Assembly: GCA_913058495.1 (NCBI GenBank)
Contig: CAJXQC010000002.1
Location: 62,001 to 126,000 of the forward strand
Source: an uncultured Balneola sp.
GTDB lineage: Bacteria > Bacteroidota > Rhodothermia > Balneolales > Balneolaceae
Length of the DNA: 64,000 nt
Direction: 5' to 3'
Shown in pieces: positions 35,455 to 43,985 of the stretch. The notes under the pieces are model-generated. The model worked only from the letters and a program-made list of their open reading frames with translations, was not told the DNA's origin and did no database searches. Positions within the stretch are counted from its first letter, which is position 1. Each line of letters begins with the position of its first letter. Made by a program: the position numbers and the translations under genes.

Positions 35455-36674
35455 TAAAGTGCTTGCTCCAGATCAGCAATAATATCATCAGCACTTTCAA
35501 TTCCGACTGACAATCTCACCAATCCATCCGAGAGACCCGCGTCACACCGCAGCTGCTCGTCAACAACAGAATGTGTCATTGAAGCAGGATGCTGTATTAA
35601 GGTGTCTACTGTTCCTAAGCTTACAGCCAGAGTACAAAGCTTAACATTATTCATCAGAGATTTTCCCGCTTCCAAACCATCTTTCAATTCGAAAGAAATC
35701 ACTCCACCGAAACCCTTTGTCATAATTGAGCTGGCAAGAGAATGTTGGGCATGAGATTCCAAACCGGGATACCAAACTGTTTCTACATTTGGATGTGACT
35801 CTAAAAATTCAGCGACTTTCATCGCATTTGAAGAGTGCTTTTCCATCCGTAAAGCAAGCGTTTTAACTCCATTCAATGTTATCCAGGCATCCATAGGACC
35901 AGAGATCCCTCCTAGATTTTTTCTGAACAGATAGACACCGGTTTCATCTAATAATTCATTCTTTGCCACCAATGCTCCGCCAATAATTGTTCCATGTCCA
36001 CCCATATACTTTGTAGTGGAGTGAACAACAACATCAGCGCCAAATTTCAGCGGCTGCAAATGATAAGGAGTAGCAAAAGTATTATCAACCATAACCAAAG
36101 CGCCATGTTCTTTAGCCAGTTTTGAGATTGCTTCAATATCGCTCACTTTCATAGTTGGGTTAGCGATACTTTCTAAATATATAAGTGCGGTATCAGGATT
36201 TTTCTTCAATTCCATTTCCAACAGGAATAGATCTGTCATATCAATAAAAGAAGTGCTCATCCCAAGCATTTCAGTTTCTTCTTTTAAGAATTGACTGGTG
36301 CAACCATAAAGTGCATCCTGAGCAATAATATGCTTTCCTTTAGCAATACTGATTATTCCTGTAGTTATAGCAGCCATACCACTTCCGAAAGCTACACCCG
36401 AAAAAGATTTCGAATTTTCCATTCCATAGGTTTCCAGCTCACAAATAGCACGTTCTAAATGCTCAACCGTTGGATTTCCTAATCTTGAATAAATATGAGA
36501 AGCTCCTCCTTCTTCATGGGCGAAAGCTTTTGATCCTTCATCAACATTCTTAAATACGAAAGTAGAAGTCTGATAAATTGGTGTGGTATGCGAACCATAT
36601 TGATCCTTTTTTCCGGATCCGGCATGTACTGCACTTGATTCAAATGAAAGTTGTTTAGCTTTTGTGTCTATCAT
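35454..36674 (-). CDS. Methionine gamma-lyase-like PLP enzyme (Cys/Met metabolism family)
   Basis: The 406-residue enzyme belongs to the trans-sulfuration family. PLP lysine is in VVHSTTKYMGGHG near residue 210, with SRLGNPTVEHLERAICELE and ALYGCTSQFL. The cysteine in LYGCT matches the active-site Cys that favours methionine gamma-lyase over cystathionine enzymes. It would split methionine to methanethiol, 2-oxobutyrate and ammonia, but cystathionine gamma-synthase or lyase activity cannot be excluded. The start overlaps the end of the Lrp-like gene by four bases, implying control by that regulator. Confidence 0.88.
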   Translation of the reverse strand: MIDTKAKQLSFESSAVHAGSGKKDQYGSHTTPIYQTSTFVFKNVDEGSKAFAHEEGGASHIYSRLGNPTVEHLERAICELETYGMENSKSFSGVAFGSGMAAITTGIISIAKGKHIIAQDALYGCTSQFLKEETEMLGMSTSFIDMTDLFLLEMELKKNPDTALIYLESIANPTMKVSDIEAISKLAKEHGALVMVDNTFATPYHLQPLKFGADVVVHSTTKYMGGHGTIIGGALVAKNELLDETGVYLFRKNLGGISGPMDAWITLNGVKTLALRMEKHSSNAMKVAEFLESHPNVETVWYPGLESHAQHSLASSIMTKGFGGVISFELKDGLEAGKSLMNNVKLCTLAVSLGTVDTLIQHPASMTHSVVDEQLRCDAGLSDGLVRLSVGIESADDIIADLEQAL

Positions 36675-37132
36675 AATACTGGAATCACTGTTTCGTCTTT
36701 AATGGTATTTAATACAATATTGGTATGAAGCCTTTGCACATCAGGTAATGTTGTGAGCTTTGTTCTCATCAACTGCTCATAATCTTTGGTGTCTTTAGCT
36801 ACAACATGAAGTAAAAAATCTCCTTCACCTGTTGTATTGTAGCAAGCTAATATTTCAGGAATTGCTTTAACTGCTGAAGTAAACTCTTTCATTCGGTTTA
36901 ACTGGTGCGCACTTAATGTAACTGTGACAAAAACCGTAAGTCCTTTTTCAACCGCTTCACGATTTATCTTAGCAGAGTATCCTTCAATTACTCCATCTCG
37001 TTCCAAACGCTTTACACGCTCAAGAGTAGGAGTAGTAGTTAACCCTATTCTGGAAGCAAGTTCATTATTAGCTATTCTCCCTTCTTTTTGAAGGATATCC
37101 ACTATTTTAAGATCCGTTGTGTCCAGCTTCAT
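36671..37132 (-). CDS. Lrp/AsnC-family transcriptional regulator
   Basis: The 153-residue protein has an N-terminal winged HTH (LKIVDILQKEGRIANNELA, LTTTPTLERVKRLERDGVI) and a C-terminal ligand-sensing RAM domain (AIPEILACYNTTGEGDFLLH). It is the first gene of a two-gene unit with the methionine gamma-lyase-like enzyme, overlapping by four bases. It most likely senses an amino acid such as methionine and controls this operon; the ligand is inferred from context. Confidence 0.92.
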   Translation of the reverse strand: MKLDTTDLKIVDILQKEGRIANNELASRIGLTTTPTLERVKRLERDGVIEGYSAKINREAVEKGLTVFVTVTLSAHQLNRMKEFTSAVKAIPEILACYNTTGEGDFLLHVVAKDTKDYEQLMRTKLTTLPDVQRLHTNIVLNTIKDETVIPVL

Positions 37133-37204
37133 GGTATTATTTGGTTGAATTAACCTAATATTTTACTATTCATTAAATATAATGCTATGTATTAAGAAAT
37201 CCGA

Positions 37205-37217
37205 AGAATAATATTCT
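37205..37217. promoter_or_regulatory. AT-rich palindrome upstream of the Lrp gene
   Basis: AGAATAATATTCT is a 13-base odd palindrome located 73 bases before the Lrp start, with another AGAATATT at 37235. AT-rich palindromes of this size suit an Lrp-family autoregulatory site. The assignment is positional only. Confidence 0.3.
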
Positions 37218-37244
37218 AAATTTATAATTTATGCAGAATATTAA

Positions 37245-37282
37245 ACTAAAAAAGCCCCTCAAGAATTAACCTGAAGGGCTTT
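37245..37282 (-). terminator. Rho-independent terminator after fadE
   Basis: On the minus strand AAAGCCCTTCA and TGAGGGGCTTT form an 11-bp stem (one G-U pair) with a 10-base loop, followed by TTTTAG. It lies 25 bases beyond the fadE stop and protects the Lrp promoter region. Confidence 0.85.
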
Positions 37283-37306
37283 AGATGTAGAGTAAAAATC
37301 AGACAG

Positions 37307-39811
37307 TTATACCAAGCTATCCACTTCTTTGGTTTTTAACCCTTCACCTGCCGGTGAGGTTGGAGTGGCATCCATATATTCATCTAAAGTAAACTCATCT
37401 ACCTGAATGGCATCATTTCTGGCTGCTTCTGCTTTTTCAACCATTTCAGCTTCTGCTTTTGTGATTATATTTTTCTCCAAAGCTGGCTTCAATAAGTTCA
37501 GAAACGAATCTTTAGGAAGCTCACGCTTTTTCATTGCTGTATAGAGCTTTTTGTATATAGGATTCGTGTTTGTTATCAAAGTTAAAGCATTTTCATAGCG
37601 TCCAACAGCCTCAGTCGGATCAGAAGGTATATACATGCCGTCTGTCATACGATCTCTTGCCAGACCGGGCTCTTGCATAGCCTGAGCTACTCGGTGACCT
37701 AGATCATCAGATGGGTATGTTCCAATTGGATTTAAACGTGACCAGACACCTACTAACCTAAATCCCCAACTAAGTCCCGGAACTTTGATCTCTCTTAAAA
37801 TACCATCAAAAGCTTCCTGAATTCTATAGAAAACATAATCCATCGACCATTTGAAATAATCGAGATCTTCTTTACGTCTTCCTTCGGCTTCAAATCTTCT
37901 GAGTGTAGCCGTTCCCAGATACATAAAGCTAAGGATATCAGCATATCGTCCAGCGATCTTCTCTTTCATTTTCAAACCACCGCCGTAAGAACCTAAAGCT
38001 ATATCAGCAAAAAATGCAAACGACGCTGAAGCCCAAGCCATTTTTCGATAATACTTTGCAGCAGGACCACTTACAGGAGACCCGGCCAGATATCCACGCG
38101 TAATGCTAAGCATAAACGAACGGGCTTTGTTTCTTCCAACATGTCCAATATGCGCCCAAAAATTATCGTCAAATCCTTTTACATCCTTATCCATCAAGGC
38201 ATTTATCTCATTGAGAGCGTATGGATGGCAACGAATAGCTCCCTGTCCGAATATCATCAATGTTCTTGTAAGAATGTTTGCGCCTTCCACTGTAATAGCG
38301 ATCGGCAAAGAAATATATCCATGAGCAAACACATTTCGTGGCCCTCTGGAAATTCCCGCACCACCCACTATATCCATCGCGTCATTTATGATCTCGCGGG
38401 TATGCTCTGTGAAATTGTATTTTGCGATCGCTGTTACAACAGCAGGCTTCTCTCCTTGATCCAGCCCTCCGGTAGTATATTTTCGGGCAGCTTCCATAAA
38501 ATAGGTGTACCCGCCAATACGAGCCATTGGCTCTTCAATACCTTCAAATTTTCCAATATTTAAACCAAATTGTTTTCTGATCGCCGCATAAGCTCCAACA
38601 ACTCGGGTGGATAGTTTCGCGCCCGCCAAACTGGATGCGGGTAGTGAAATACCTCGACCAACCGCTAAAGATTCCATCAGCATTCTCCATCCATTACCTG
38701 CACCTTCTTTTCCGCCAATTATTGCGTCAATAGGCACAACTACATCATGGCCATGAGTTGGGCAATTATAAAACGGAACCCCAAGTGGGTCATGACGCTT
38801 TCCCAATACAACTCCCTCAGTATCTGATGGAATTAATGCACAAGTAATTCCCAAGTCTTCACCTTTGCCAAGCAAATTCTCCGGATCACGAAGTTTAAAT
38901 GCTAATCCCAAAACAGTTGAAATAGCTGCTAAAGTAATATATCTCTTATTCCAGTTTAGCCTCAGATAAAGTTCTCCATCTTCTCCTTTAAATACCTCGC
39001 CATCTGAAGTCATTCCTCCTGCATCAGAACCTGCGTTTGGCTCCGTAAGTGCAAAACAAGGCATTTCAACTCCTGCCGCTAATCTGGGTAAATAATAATC
39101 TTTCTGCTTTTGAGTTCCGTAGTGATTTAACAGCTCTGCAGGCCCTAAAGAATTAGGTACCATAACGGTAGTTCCGAGCGGACCGCATCTGGATGATAAT
39201 TTTGCTACTATCGCAGAGTGCGCTGTTGCTGAAAATTCAAGCCCACCATACTTTTTGGGGATAATTAATCCGAAAAAACCTTCTTTCCTAAGAAAGTCCC
39301 ATGTTTCTTCAGTAAAATCTTTTCTTACAAAGACGTCCCAATCATTCACCATCTCGCAGATTTTTTCAACCGGACCGTCTAAAAACTCTTGCTCTTCTTT
39401 AGTCAGATCGGGATAAGGTTGCTCGAGAGTTCTTTTAAAATTCGGTTTTCCTGAAAATAATTCGCCTTCGATCCAAACATTTCCTGCTTCTATTGCGGTT
39501 TGCTCAGTTTGAGATATTGTGGGCAGGAAGTTAAGGGCATCCAATAACTTCATAATTGGTCCACTTAATAATACCCTTCTTACCGGTTTGATATTAAAAA
39601 CTAGGACAGGCACTGTGTAAGCGATATATAACCATTGCGGAGCGTCAAGACCTATCAATCCCGCATAACCCGCTATAGCCCATAGCCAAAGTGGTGCGCC
39701 TGTATAGGCAAAACCAATAGCTATTATTACCGTTGCAGTGATCGAAGCCCAAAGTGGTACTTCGCTAAAAAATCCGAATAATTCTGATAATGCTTCCATA
39801 ATGCTCTCCAA
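37307..39811 (-). CDS. fadE: FadE-type acyl-CoA dehydrogenase
   Basis: The 834-residue protein has the long FadE layout: two to three N-terminal membrane segments (about residues 17-75), the acyl-CoA dehydrogenase core (ETWDFLRKEGFFGLIIPKKY, CFALTEPNAGSDAGG, MDIVGGAGISRGPRN) and a C-terminal DUF1974-like extension after about residue 570. FadE performs the first step of fatty acid beta-oxidation at the membrane. Length is close to E. coli FadE (814). The gene starts three bases after a TetR-type regulator gene and forms an operon with it. Confidence 0.93.
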   Translation of the reverse strand: MESIMEALSELFGFFSEVPLWASITATVIIAIGFAYTGAPLWLWAIAGYAGLIGLDAPQWLYIAYTVPVLVFNIKPVRRVLLSGPIMKLLDALNFLPTISQTEQTAIEAGNVWIEGELFSGKPNFKRTLEQPYPDLTKEEQEFLDGPVEKICEMVNDWDVFVRKDFTEETWDFLRKEGFFGLIIPKKYGGLEFSATAHSAIVAKLSSRCGPLGTTVMVPNSLGPAELLNHYGTQKQKDYYLPRLAAGVEMPCFALTEPNAGSDAGGMTSDGEVFKGEDGELYLRLNWNKRYITLAAISTVLGLAFKLRDPENLLGKGEDLGITCALIPSDTEGVVLGKRHDPLGVPFYNCPTHGHDVVVPIDAIIGGKEGAGNGWRMLMESLAVGRGISLPASSLAGAKLSTRVVGAYAAIRKQFGLNIGKFEGIEEPMARIGGYTYFMEAARKYTTGGLDQGEKPAVVTAIAKYNFTEHTREIINDAMDIVGGAGISRGPRNVFAHGYISLPIAITVEGANILTRTLMIFGQGAIRCHPYALNEINALMDKDVKGFDDNFWAHIGHVGRNKARSFMLSITRGYLAGSPVSGPAAKYYRKMAWASASFAFFADIALGSYGGGLKMKEKIAGRYADILSFMYLGTATLRRFEAEGRRKEDLDYFKWSMDYVFYRIQEAFDGILREIKVPGLSWGFRLVGVWSRLNPIGTYPSDDLGHRVAQAMQEPGLARDRMTDGMYIPSDPTEAVGRYENALTLITNTNPIYKKLYTAMKKRELPKDSFLNLLKPALEKNIITKAEAEMVEKAEAARNDAIQVDEFTLDEYMDATPTSPAGEGLKTKEVDSLV

Positions 39812-39814
39812 ATT

Positions 39815-40417
39815 TTAAGAAACCTTAGTTCTCACCAAGAATCCTTCAATAATATGTTGAATAGATTTTTCGATAAAATGTTCTCTGTTAATCCTGTTAT
39901 CTAATCTTTGATTTAATACTACCGATATTACACCATGCAGTTGAGCCCAAATAGAATAAGCTGCAGTTAGCGGGTCTTCTTCTTCCATCAATCCTTCACG
40001 AACTCCCGATTCAATAATTTTTACTAAAAGTTCATATGATCTTCGTGCCCTTCTGAATTTTTCTTTCGGGTAACGAGCCATTGATTCTGACTTTACCATA
40101 TATATGATCTGGTATTTCTCAGGATGCGCAAACGCAAAATCTGCATAACTTCTGATCACAGATTCAAACTGTGCTATTACCCCTGAGTTGGCATCTACTT
40201 TTTGTTCTATTGATACACTCAAAGCTTCAACTGATTCTTCAATCAATGTATGCAGAAGGTGATCTTTGTTATCAAAATAGAGATAAATACTGGTTGCAGA
40301 TACACCTGCTTCTTTTGCTATTCCACGCATTGAAAGTGCAGTATGTCCGTCATTGTATAAAAGATGACGACTTATATCTAATATTTTTTCTCTTAAAGGG
40401 AGTTCTTTTTCGCTCAT
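39815..40417 (-). CDS. TetR-family transcriptional regulator
   Basis: A 200-residue TetR/AcrR regulator. The N-terminal HTH reads ALSMRGIAKEAGVSATSIYL with the usual YLYFDNKDHLLHTL following helix. The C-terminal ligand domain contains YADFAFAHPEKYQIIYM and AAYSIWAQLHGVISV, like TetR_C_33-type domains. It lies three bases upstream of fadE and has GTTAAC boxes in front of it, so it is probably an acyl-CoA-responsive repressor of fatty acid degradation, comparable in role to FadR of Bacillus or Thermus. The ligand is inferred. Confidence 0.93.
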   Translation of the reverse strand: MSEKELPLREKILDISRHLLYNDGHTALSMRGIAKEAGVSATSIYLYFDNKDHLLHTLIEESVEALSVSIEQKVDANSGVIAQFESVIRSYADFAFAHPEKYQIIYMVKSESMARYPKEKFRRARRSYELLVKIIESGVREGLMEEEDPLTAAYSIWAQLHGVISVVLNQRLDNRINREHFIEKSIQHIIEGFLVRTKVS

Positions 40418-40428
40418 TTTAAAGATTG

Positions 40429-40457
40429 GTTAACAGTGTTAACTAGACGAAGTTAAC
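40429..40457. promoter_or_regulatory. TetR operator candidate: three GTTAAC boxes
   Basis: Three copies of GTTAAC lie at 40429, 40438 and 40452, starting 12 bases before the TetR gene. The last two form a 20-bp inverted repeat GTTAACT-AGACGA-AGTTAAC. Size and symmetry fit a TetR dimer site for autoregulation and control of fadE. Confidence 0.6.
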
Positions 40458-40564
40458 TAATCTGAGGCGAAAATCAAGCAATTGGAAAATAAAATTCAGT
40501 TTTACTTTTTTTCACCCCTATTAATTACAGGAAACACTTAATTATATATGAAATAATATATGTC

Positions 40565-41515
40565 ATGAATTTCTGCTTGATTTACAAAGCTAAATCCTTT
40601 TTTGTATTAGCATTACTAACCTTATGCATGCCGCCATTGCTTGAATCCCATCCCTGGGGAGGCTTGGTGATTGATCAGGATGGAAATATATATTTTACTT
40701 TTATCTGCCCTATTGACGATGATGCGAATCATTATGCCTGTGTTTGGAAAATAACGCCAAATAATGAAATGATTCATGTTCTGAGAGCTCAAAGATCTCC
40801 AAGCGACATTATACTTTCAAGAAATTCAATCAGAGAAATATTCGCTGCAGAACGAACTGGTCAAAACCCACATCATAACAATACACTTTGGATAATTGAT
40901 CATCCTAAAAATCAAGTCCTGATTCCAAGCACCACTGCTCAAAACCAATTTCATATTCAATCGATTGCGGTTAACGAAGAACATGAAATCTACTTTACCA
41001 AAGACTCTAATATTTTTTTCCGAGACAGCCTGAATCAAATAACTAAAATAGATACACCTGATTTTGAACGAATAAATCTCACGGCTTGGGGGCCTGACCA
41101 ACAACTTTACATGATGTCCGGTGACGATATTTATATTTATGATGGTGTGGATTATAAATTACTAGCTTCAAATTTAAAGAAGCGAAATCCGGAAGACATT
41201 CCATTTTCAGGAGCAAATATTTTTTTCGATATGATAGTTGATGAATCTAAAAATGTTTACCTGGCATACTATGGAAACAGAGAAGTGATAAAGATTTCGC
41301 CTGATGGTTCTGCTAGAACAATTTTGAAATCTGAAAAGCCATGGTCTCCACATGGAATAGATATCTATAATGGAGAAGTTTATGTATTGGAATCCACTAT
41401 TGGGGATGGCAAGTGGTGGAAGTTTTGGGAAGAAGATCAGGGCATAATACCAAGAGTTAGAAAAATATCAACAGACGGAACTGTAAGTACCATCTATAGT
41501 TTTGAATCTCGTTAA
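40565..41515 (+). CDS. Exported NHL/SMP-30-like beta-propeller protein, unknown role
   Basis: The 316-residue protein has an N-terminal signal-like segment (FFVLALLTLCMPPLLESHP) and repeated propeller-type strands: WGGLVIDQDGNIYFT, SIAVNEEHEIYFTKDSN, DMIVDESKNVYLAYYGNREV, WSPHGIDIYNGEVYVLES. This resembles NHL or SMP-30-like six-bladed propellers. No catalytic pattern could be assigned. Its stop codon is interlocked with that of trmB by four bases (TTAA). Confidence 0.65.
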   Translation: MNFCLIYKAKSFFVLALLTLCMPPLLESHPWGGLVIDQDGNIYFTFICPIDDDANHYACVWKITPNNEMIHVLRAQRSPSDIILSRNSIREIFAAERTGQNPHHNNTLWIIDHPKNQVLIPSTTAQNQFHIQSIAVNEEHEIYFTKDSNIFFRDSLNQITKIDTPDFERINLTAWGPDQQLYMMSGDDIYIYDGVDYKLLASNLKKRNPEDIPFSGANIFFDMIVDESKNVYLAYYGNREVIKISPDGSARTILKSEKPWSPHGIDIYNGEVYVLESTIGDGKWWKFWEEDQGIIPRVRKISTDGTVSTIYSFESR

Positions 41516-42165
41516 GGCCTGAACGAAATAAATTTAATTAATTTCCCTTTCTCTAAGTGCATCTTTTCGTAGTACGTTTTAATTGAAAGCTCGGGATCTT
41601 CCGGGCATTCTTTATGAACGTCTTTTATATCTCTTAACAGCTTTAAGTTCTGTTCTTCGATCACTTCTTTGGTAAACTCATAAAGTTCCACGCTATCCGT
41701 TTTCAAGTTGATGGTTGCTCCGGATTTTAACAGAGGTCTATACAATTTTAAAAATTTTGGAGATGTAAGTTTCTTCCTGTCCTTCTTTAGTTGCGGATCC
41801 GGAAATATGATCCATATATCTGAAACTTCTTCCTTTTCAAAAAACTGATCCAGATGATCTATGTAAGCTCTGAAAAACCTAACGTTTTCTAAATCCTGAT
41901 CAAGTGCACGTTGGGCTCCAACCCACAAACGATTTCCTTTTAGATCAAAACCGACAAAATTTTTATCGGGATAGAGTTTTCCCAAACCCGTAGAATATTC
42001 TCCCTTTCCACATGCCAACTCCAGAACAATAGGATTTTCATTTTTAAAAATATCAGTATTCCAGCTTCCTTTCGGAAACGGATTCTTGCTGTTATAGTCA
42101 TGCCAGTCGAAAGTATTTTCGAATGTCCTAACTTCCTCCATCCTTTTTTCTTTAATCTTCGGCAT
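41512..42165 (-). CDS. trmB: tRNA (guanine-N7)-methyltransferase
   Basis: The 217-residue enzyme has the SAM-binding motif IVLELACGKGEYSTGLG near residue 48, NFVGFDLKGNRLWVGAQRA near residue 72, IWIIFPDPQLKKDRKKL near residue 118 and NLKTDSVELYEFT near residue 157, all typical of TrmB. It methylates G46 of tRNA. It is the last gene of a thioredoxin-like / pdxH / trmB unit with very short gaps. Confidence 0.93.
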   Translation of the reverse strand: MPKIKEKRMEEVRTFENTFDWHDYNSKNPFPKGSWNTDIFKNENPIVLELACGKGEYSTGLGKLYPDKNFVGFDLKGNRLWVGAQRALDQDLENVRFFRAYIDHLDQFFEKEEVSDIWIIFPDPQLKKDRKKLTSPKFLKLYRPLLKSGATINLKTDSVELYEFTKEVIEEQNLKLLRDIKDVHKECPEDPELSIKTYYEKMHLEKGKLIKFISFRP

Positions 42166-42166
42166 T

Positions 42167-42811
42167 TCAGGGAGCTAATCTTTTAATGATCCAGTTCTTC
42201 TTTTCCTTCTCATACTTAATTCTGTCATGTAGTCTACTGCGTCTTCCCTGCCAAAACTCAATTGAAGTTGGCTCTACAATATACCCCCCCCAATGATCCG
42301 GCATGGGTACATGTCCTGTCGAATATAATTTAGTAAGCGCTTCAAACTTTTCTTCCAAAATTACTCTGTTCTCAATTACAGAACTTTGTTCAGAAGCCAA
42401 AGCACCTATCTGGCTTTTAACCGGACGTGAAACAAAATATTCTTCACTACTCTCTGAGCTGGTTTTTTTTGCAATACCTTCGATACGAACCTGACGTTCC
42501 AGTTCTTTCCACAAAAAGCATATAGACACATTGGGATTACTTTCTATATCTCTCCCCTTGTCACTTTTATAATTAGTATAAAAGATAAAGCCATTCTTCT
42601 CTATTCCTTTCAAAAGTACAATTCTGGAATGCGGTTTTTGTTCGCTATCCACTGTAGAAAGCGTCATTGCATTTGGCTCCGGTAGCATCGCCTTTAATGA
42701 TTCGTCCAACCAAAGTTTAAATTGTTGGATCGGATCAGCATACACATCATTCTCATCTAATGTGCTCAGAGAGTAATCTTCCCTCAATTTTCGAATATGT
42801 TTATTATCCAT
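42167..42811 (-). CDS. pdxH: Pyridoxamine 5'-phosphate oxidase
   Basis: The 214-residue protein has the FMN-binding RIVLLKGIEKNGFIFYTNYK near residue 63, CFLWKELERQVRIEG near residue 98, SRPVKSQIGALASEQS and the C-terminal FWQGRRSRLHDRIKYE. All are family hallmarks. It makes pyridoxal 5'-phosphate. Length equals E. coli PdxH (218). It overlaps the end of the thioredoxin-like gene by one base (TAATG). Confidence 0.95.
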   Translation of the reverse strand: MDNKHIRKLREDYSLSTLDENDVYADPIQQFKLWLDESLKAMLPEPNAMTLSTVDSEQKPHSRIVLLKGIEKNGFIFYTNYKSDKGRDIESNPNVSICFLWKELERQVRIEGIAKKTSSESSEEYFVSRPVKSQIGALASEQSSVIENRVILEEKFEALTKLYSTGHVPMPDHWGGYIVEPTSIEFWQGRRSRLHDRIKYEKEKKNWIIKRLAP

Positions 42812-43389
42812 TATTTAAAGTACTCCGGTTCATTACCGCTTTTCCATTTTATATTACATCCCATACTCGGTATTTGGGATTCAAAATTTTCCTCTCCTTT
42901 TATCAAAGAACTTGTTGCAGCTCTCATGTCATTCCCTGTTACAGGCTTTCCGTTTCCGGGTCTACTATCATCAAACTGACCTCGATAAAATAATTCCAGA
43001 TTTCTATCAAACAGAAAGAAATCCGGAGTACAGGCAGCTTTATAAGCTTTAGCCACTTCCTGAGTCTCATCATATAAATAAGGAAAAGGAAAATTGTGTT
43101 TCTCAGAAAGTTTTTTCATTAAATCTGGTGAATCCTGAGGATAATTCTCAACATCGTTTGAACTTATCGCGATGCACTCGATACCTTTTTGCTTGTACTC
43201 GTTAGCAAACTCGACCAGACCTTCATTTAAGTGTTTAACATAGGGGCAGTGATTACAAATAAACATCACTAATACGCCTTTATCGAACTTAAGGTCATAT
43301 AAAGAAACTTTACTTCCATCAGTATCCGGCAGTTCAAAAGATGGTGCTTTAGTTCCAATTTCCAACATTGTTGACAAAGTAGCTGACAT
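42811..43389 (-). CDS. Thioredoxin-family / AhpC-TSA-like protein
   Basis: The 192-residue protein lacks a signal peptide. It has the motif VMFICNHCPYVKH (CxxC) near residue 43, IAISSNDVENYPQDSPDLM near residue 75, and FPYLYDETQEVAKAYKAACT near residue 100 with a family cysteine. This matches the broad redoxin group with a CNHCPYV active site. A thiol-peroxidase or reductase role in the cytoplasm is likely. It is the first gene of the operon with pdxH and trmB. Confidence 0.88.
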   Translation of the reverse strand: MSATLSTMLEIGTKAPSFELPDTDGSKVSLYDLKFDKGVLVMFICNHCPYVKHLNEGLVEFANEYKQKGIECIAISSNDVENYPQDSPDLMKKLSEKHNFPFPYLYDETQEVAKAYKAACTPDFFLFDRNLELFYRGQFDDSRPGNGKPVTGNDMRAATSSLIKGEENFESQIPSMGCNIKWKSGNEPEYFK

Positions 43390-43406
43390 GTTATTAAATC
43401 CTTAAG

Positions 43407-43414
43407 TACCTTTG
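43407..43414 (+). promoter_or_regulatory. TAnnTTTG promoter-like box
   Basis: TACCTTTG lies 18 bases before the ATG at 43433. It matches the Bacteroidota -7 box. No clear -33 TTTG at the usual distance was seen, so support is weak. Confidence 0.28.
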
Positions 43415-43432
43415 TTAAAATTATAGACTACG

Positions 43433-43834
43433 ATGAATCCTACTACTAAGATATTAAATGATAGAGACAAAATTTTGTTTGAGAAAGCACTCAAATTTTA
43501 TTTTTTTGCCCGACAGGTTGATTCCAAACGACTATCAAAGGATGTTTTTGAAAGATTACACTATACAGGTTCTGTTGCTTACTCTCTGGTTATAACCTAC
43601 GCCAAAACCGGATCTCTGAAAATTGAATACATGGATTTCCTGAATCAGGAATTAAAAACCATGCTTTCATCTGACGAAAAAACCTATCAACCTCTTCAAA
43701 TTAAGCCCTCAGAAATTGATGATATCGAGTTAATGAAAGAGACTAAAATTTCATTCTTTGATGAAGACGAAGGTGCAGATTCTGAGCTAATTTATTATTC
43801 CAATCAGAATTTGCTTGAGTTGAAAAAACTATAG
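43433..43834 (+). CDS. Hypothetical protein
   Basis: A 133-residue, mostly helical protein without signal peptide (FEKALKFYFFARQVDSKRLS, YTGSVAYSLVITYAKTGSLK, ISFFDEDEGADSELIYYS). I recognise no family. Its acidic C-terminal half and absence of membrane segments suggest a cytoplasmic soluble protein. Its start is preceded by a TAnnTTTG box, which supports it being real. It is divergent from the thioredoxin-like operon. Confidence 0.65.
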   Translation: MNPTTKILNDRDKILFEKALKFYFFARQVDSKRLSKDVFERLHYTGSVAYSLVITYAKTGSLKIEYMDFLNQELKTMLSSDEKTYQPLQIKPSEIDDIELMKETKISFFDEDEGADSELIYYSNQNLLELKKL

Positions 43835-43845
43835 ACATAAAAAAA

Positions 43846-43919
43846 CCCGATATCCTTAATCTTTTTGAAAAGATGGCTACTATGTTTAAAAAGCTACTCT
43901 CTGTAGTAAGGATACCGGG
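43846..43919 (-). terminator. Branched terminator or small structured RNA after the radical SAM gene
   Basis: On the minus strand the outer stem CCCGGTATCCTTA / TAAGGATATCGGG (13 bp, one mismatch or wobble) is followed directly by TTTTTTT. The 48-base interior contains a second perfect hairpin ATCTTTT-CA-AAAAGAT and a CTAC/GTAG pairing. This is far larger than a normal terminator and may be the 3' part of a small RNA. Confidence 0.6.
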
Positions 43920-43985
43920 AAGCTACATTTAATTAGACGACACAAAAACACTAAAGTTTCTAATTCTATAGAAATTTAATAGTAA

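Noticed and set aside
43371-43376. TTGACA as a sigma-70 -35 box before the gene at 43433
   Set aside because: The nearest -10-like box is about 30 bases away, too far for a sigma-70 promoter, and the site lies in the coding region of the divergent thioredoxin-like gene.
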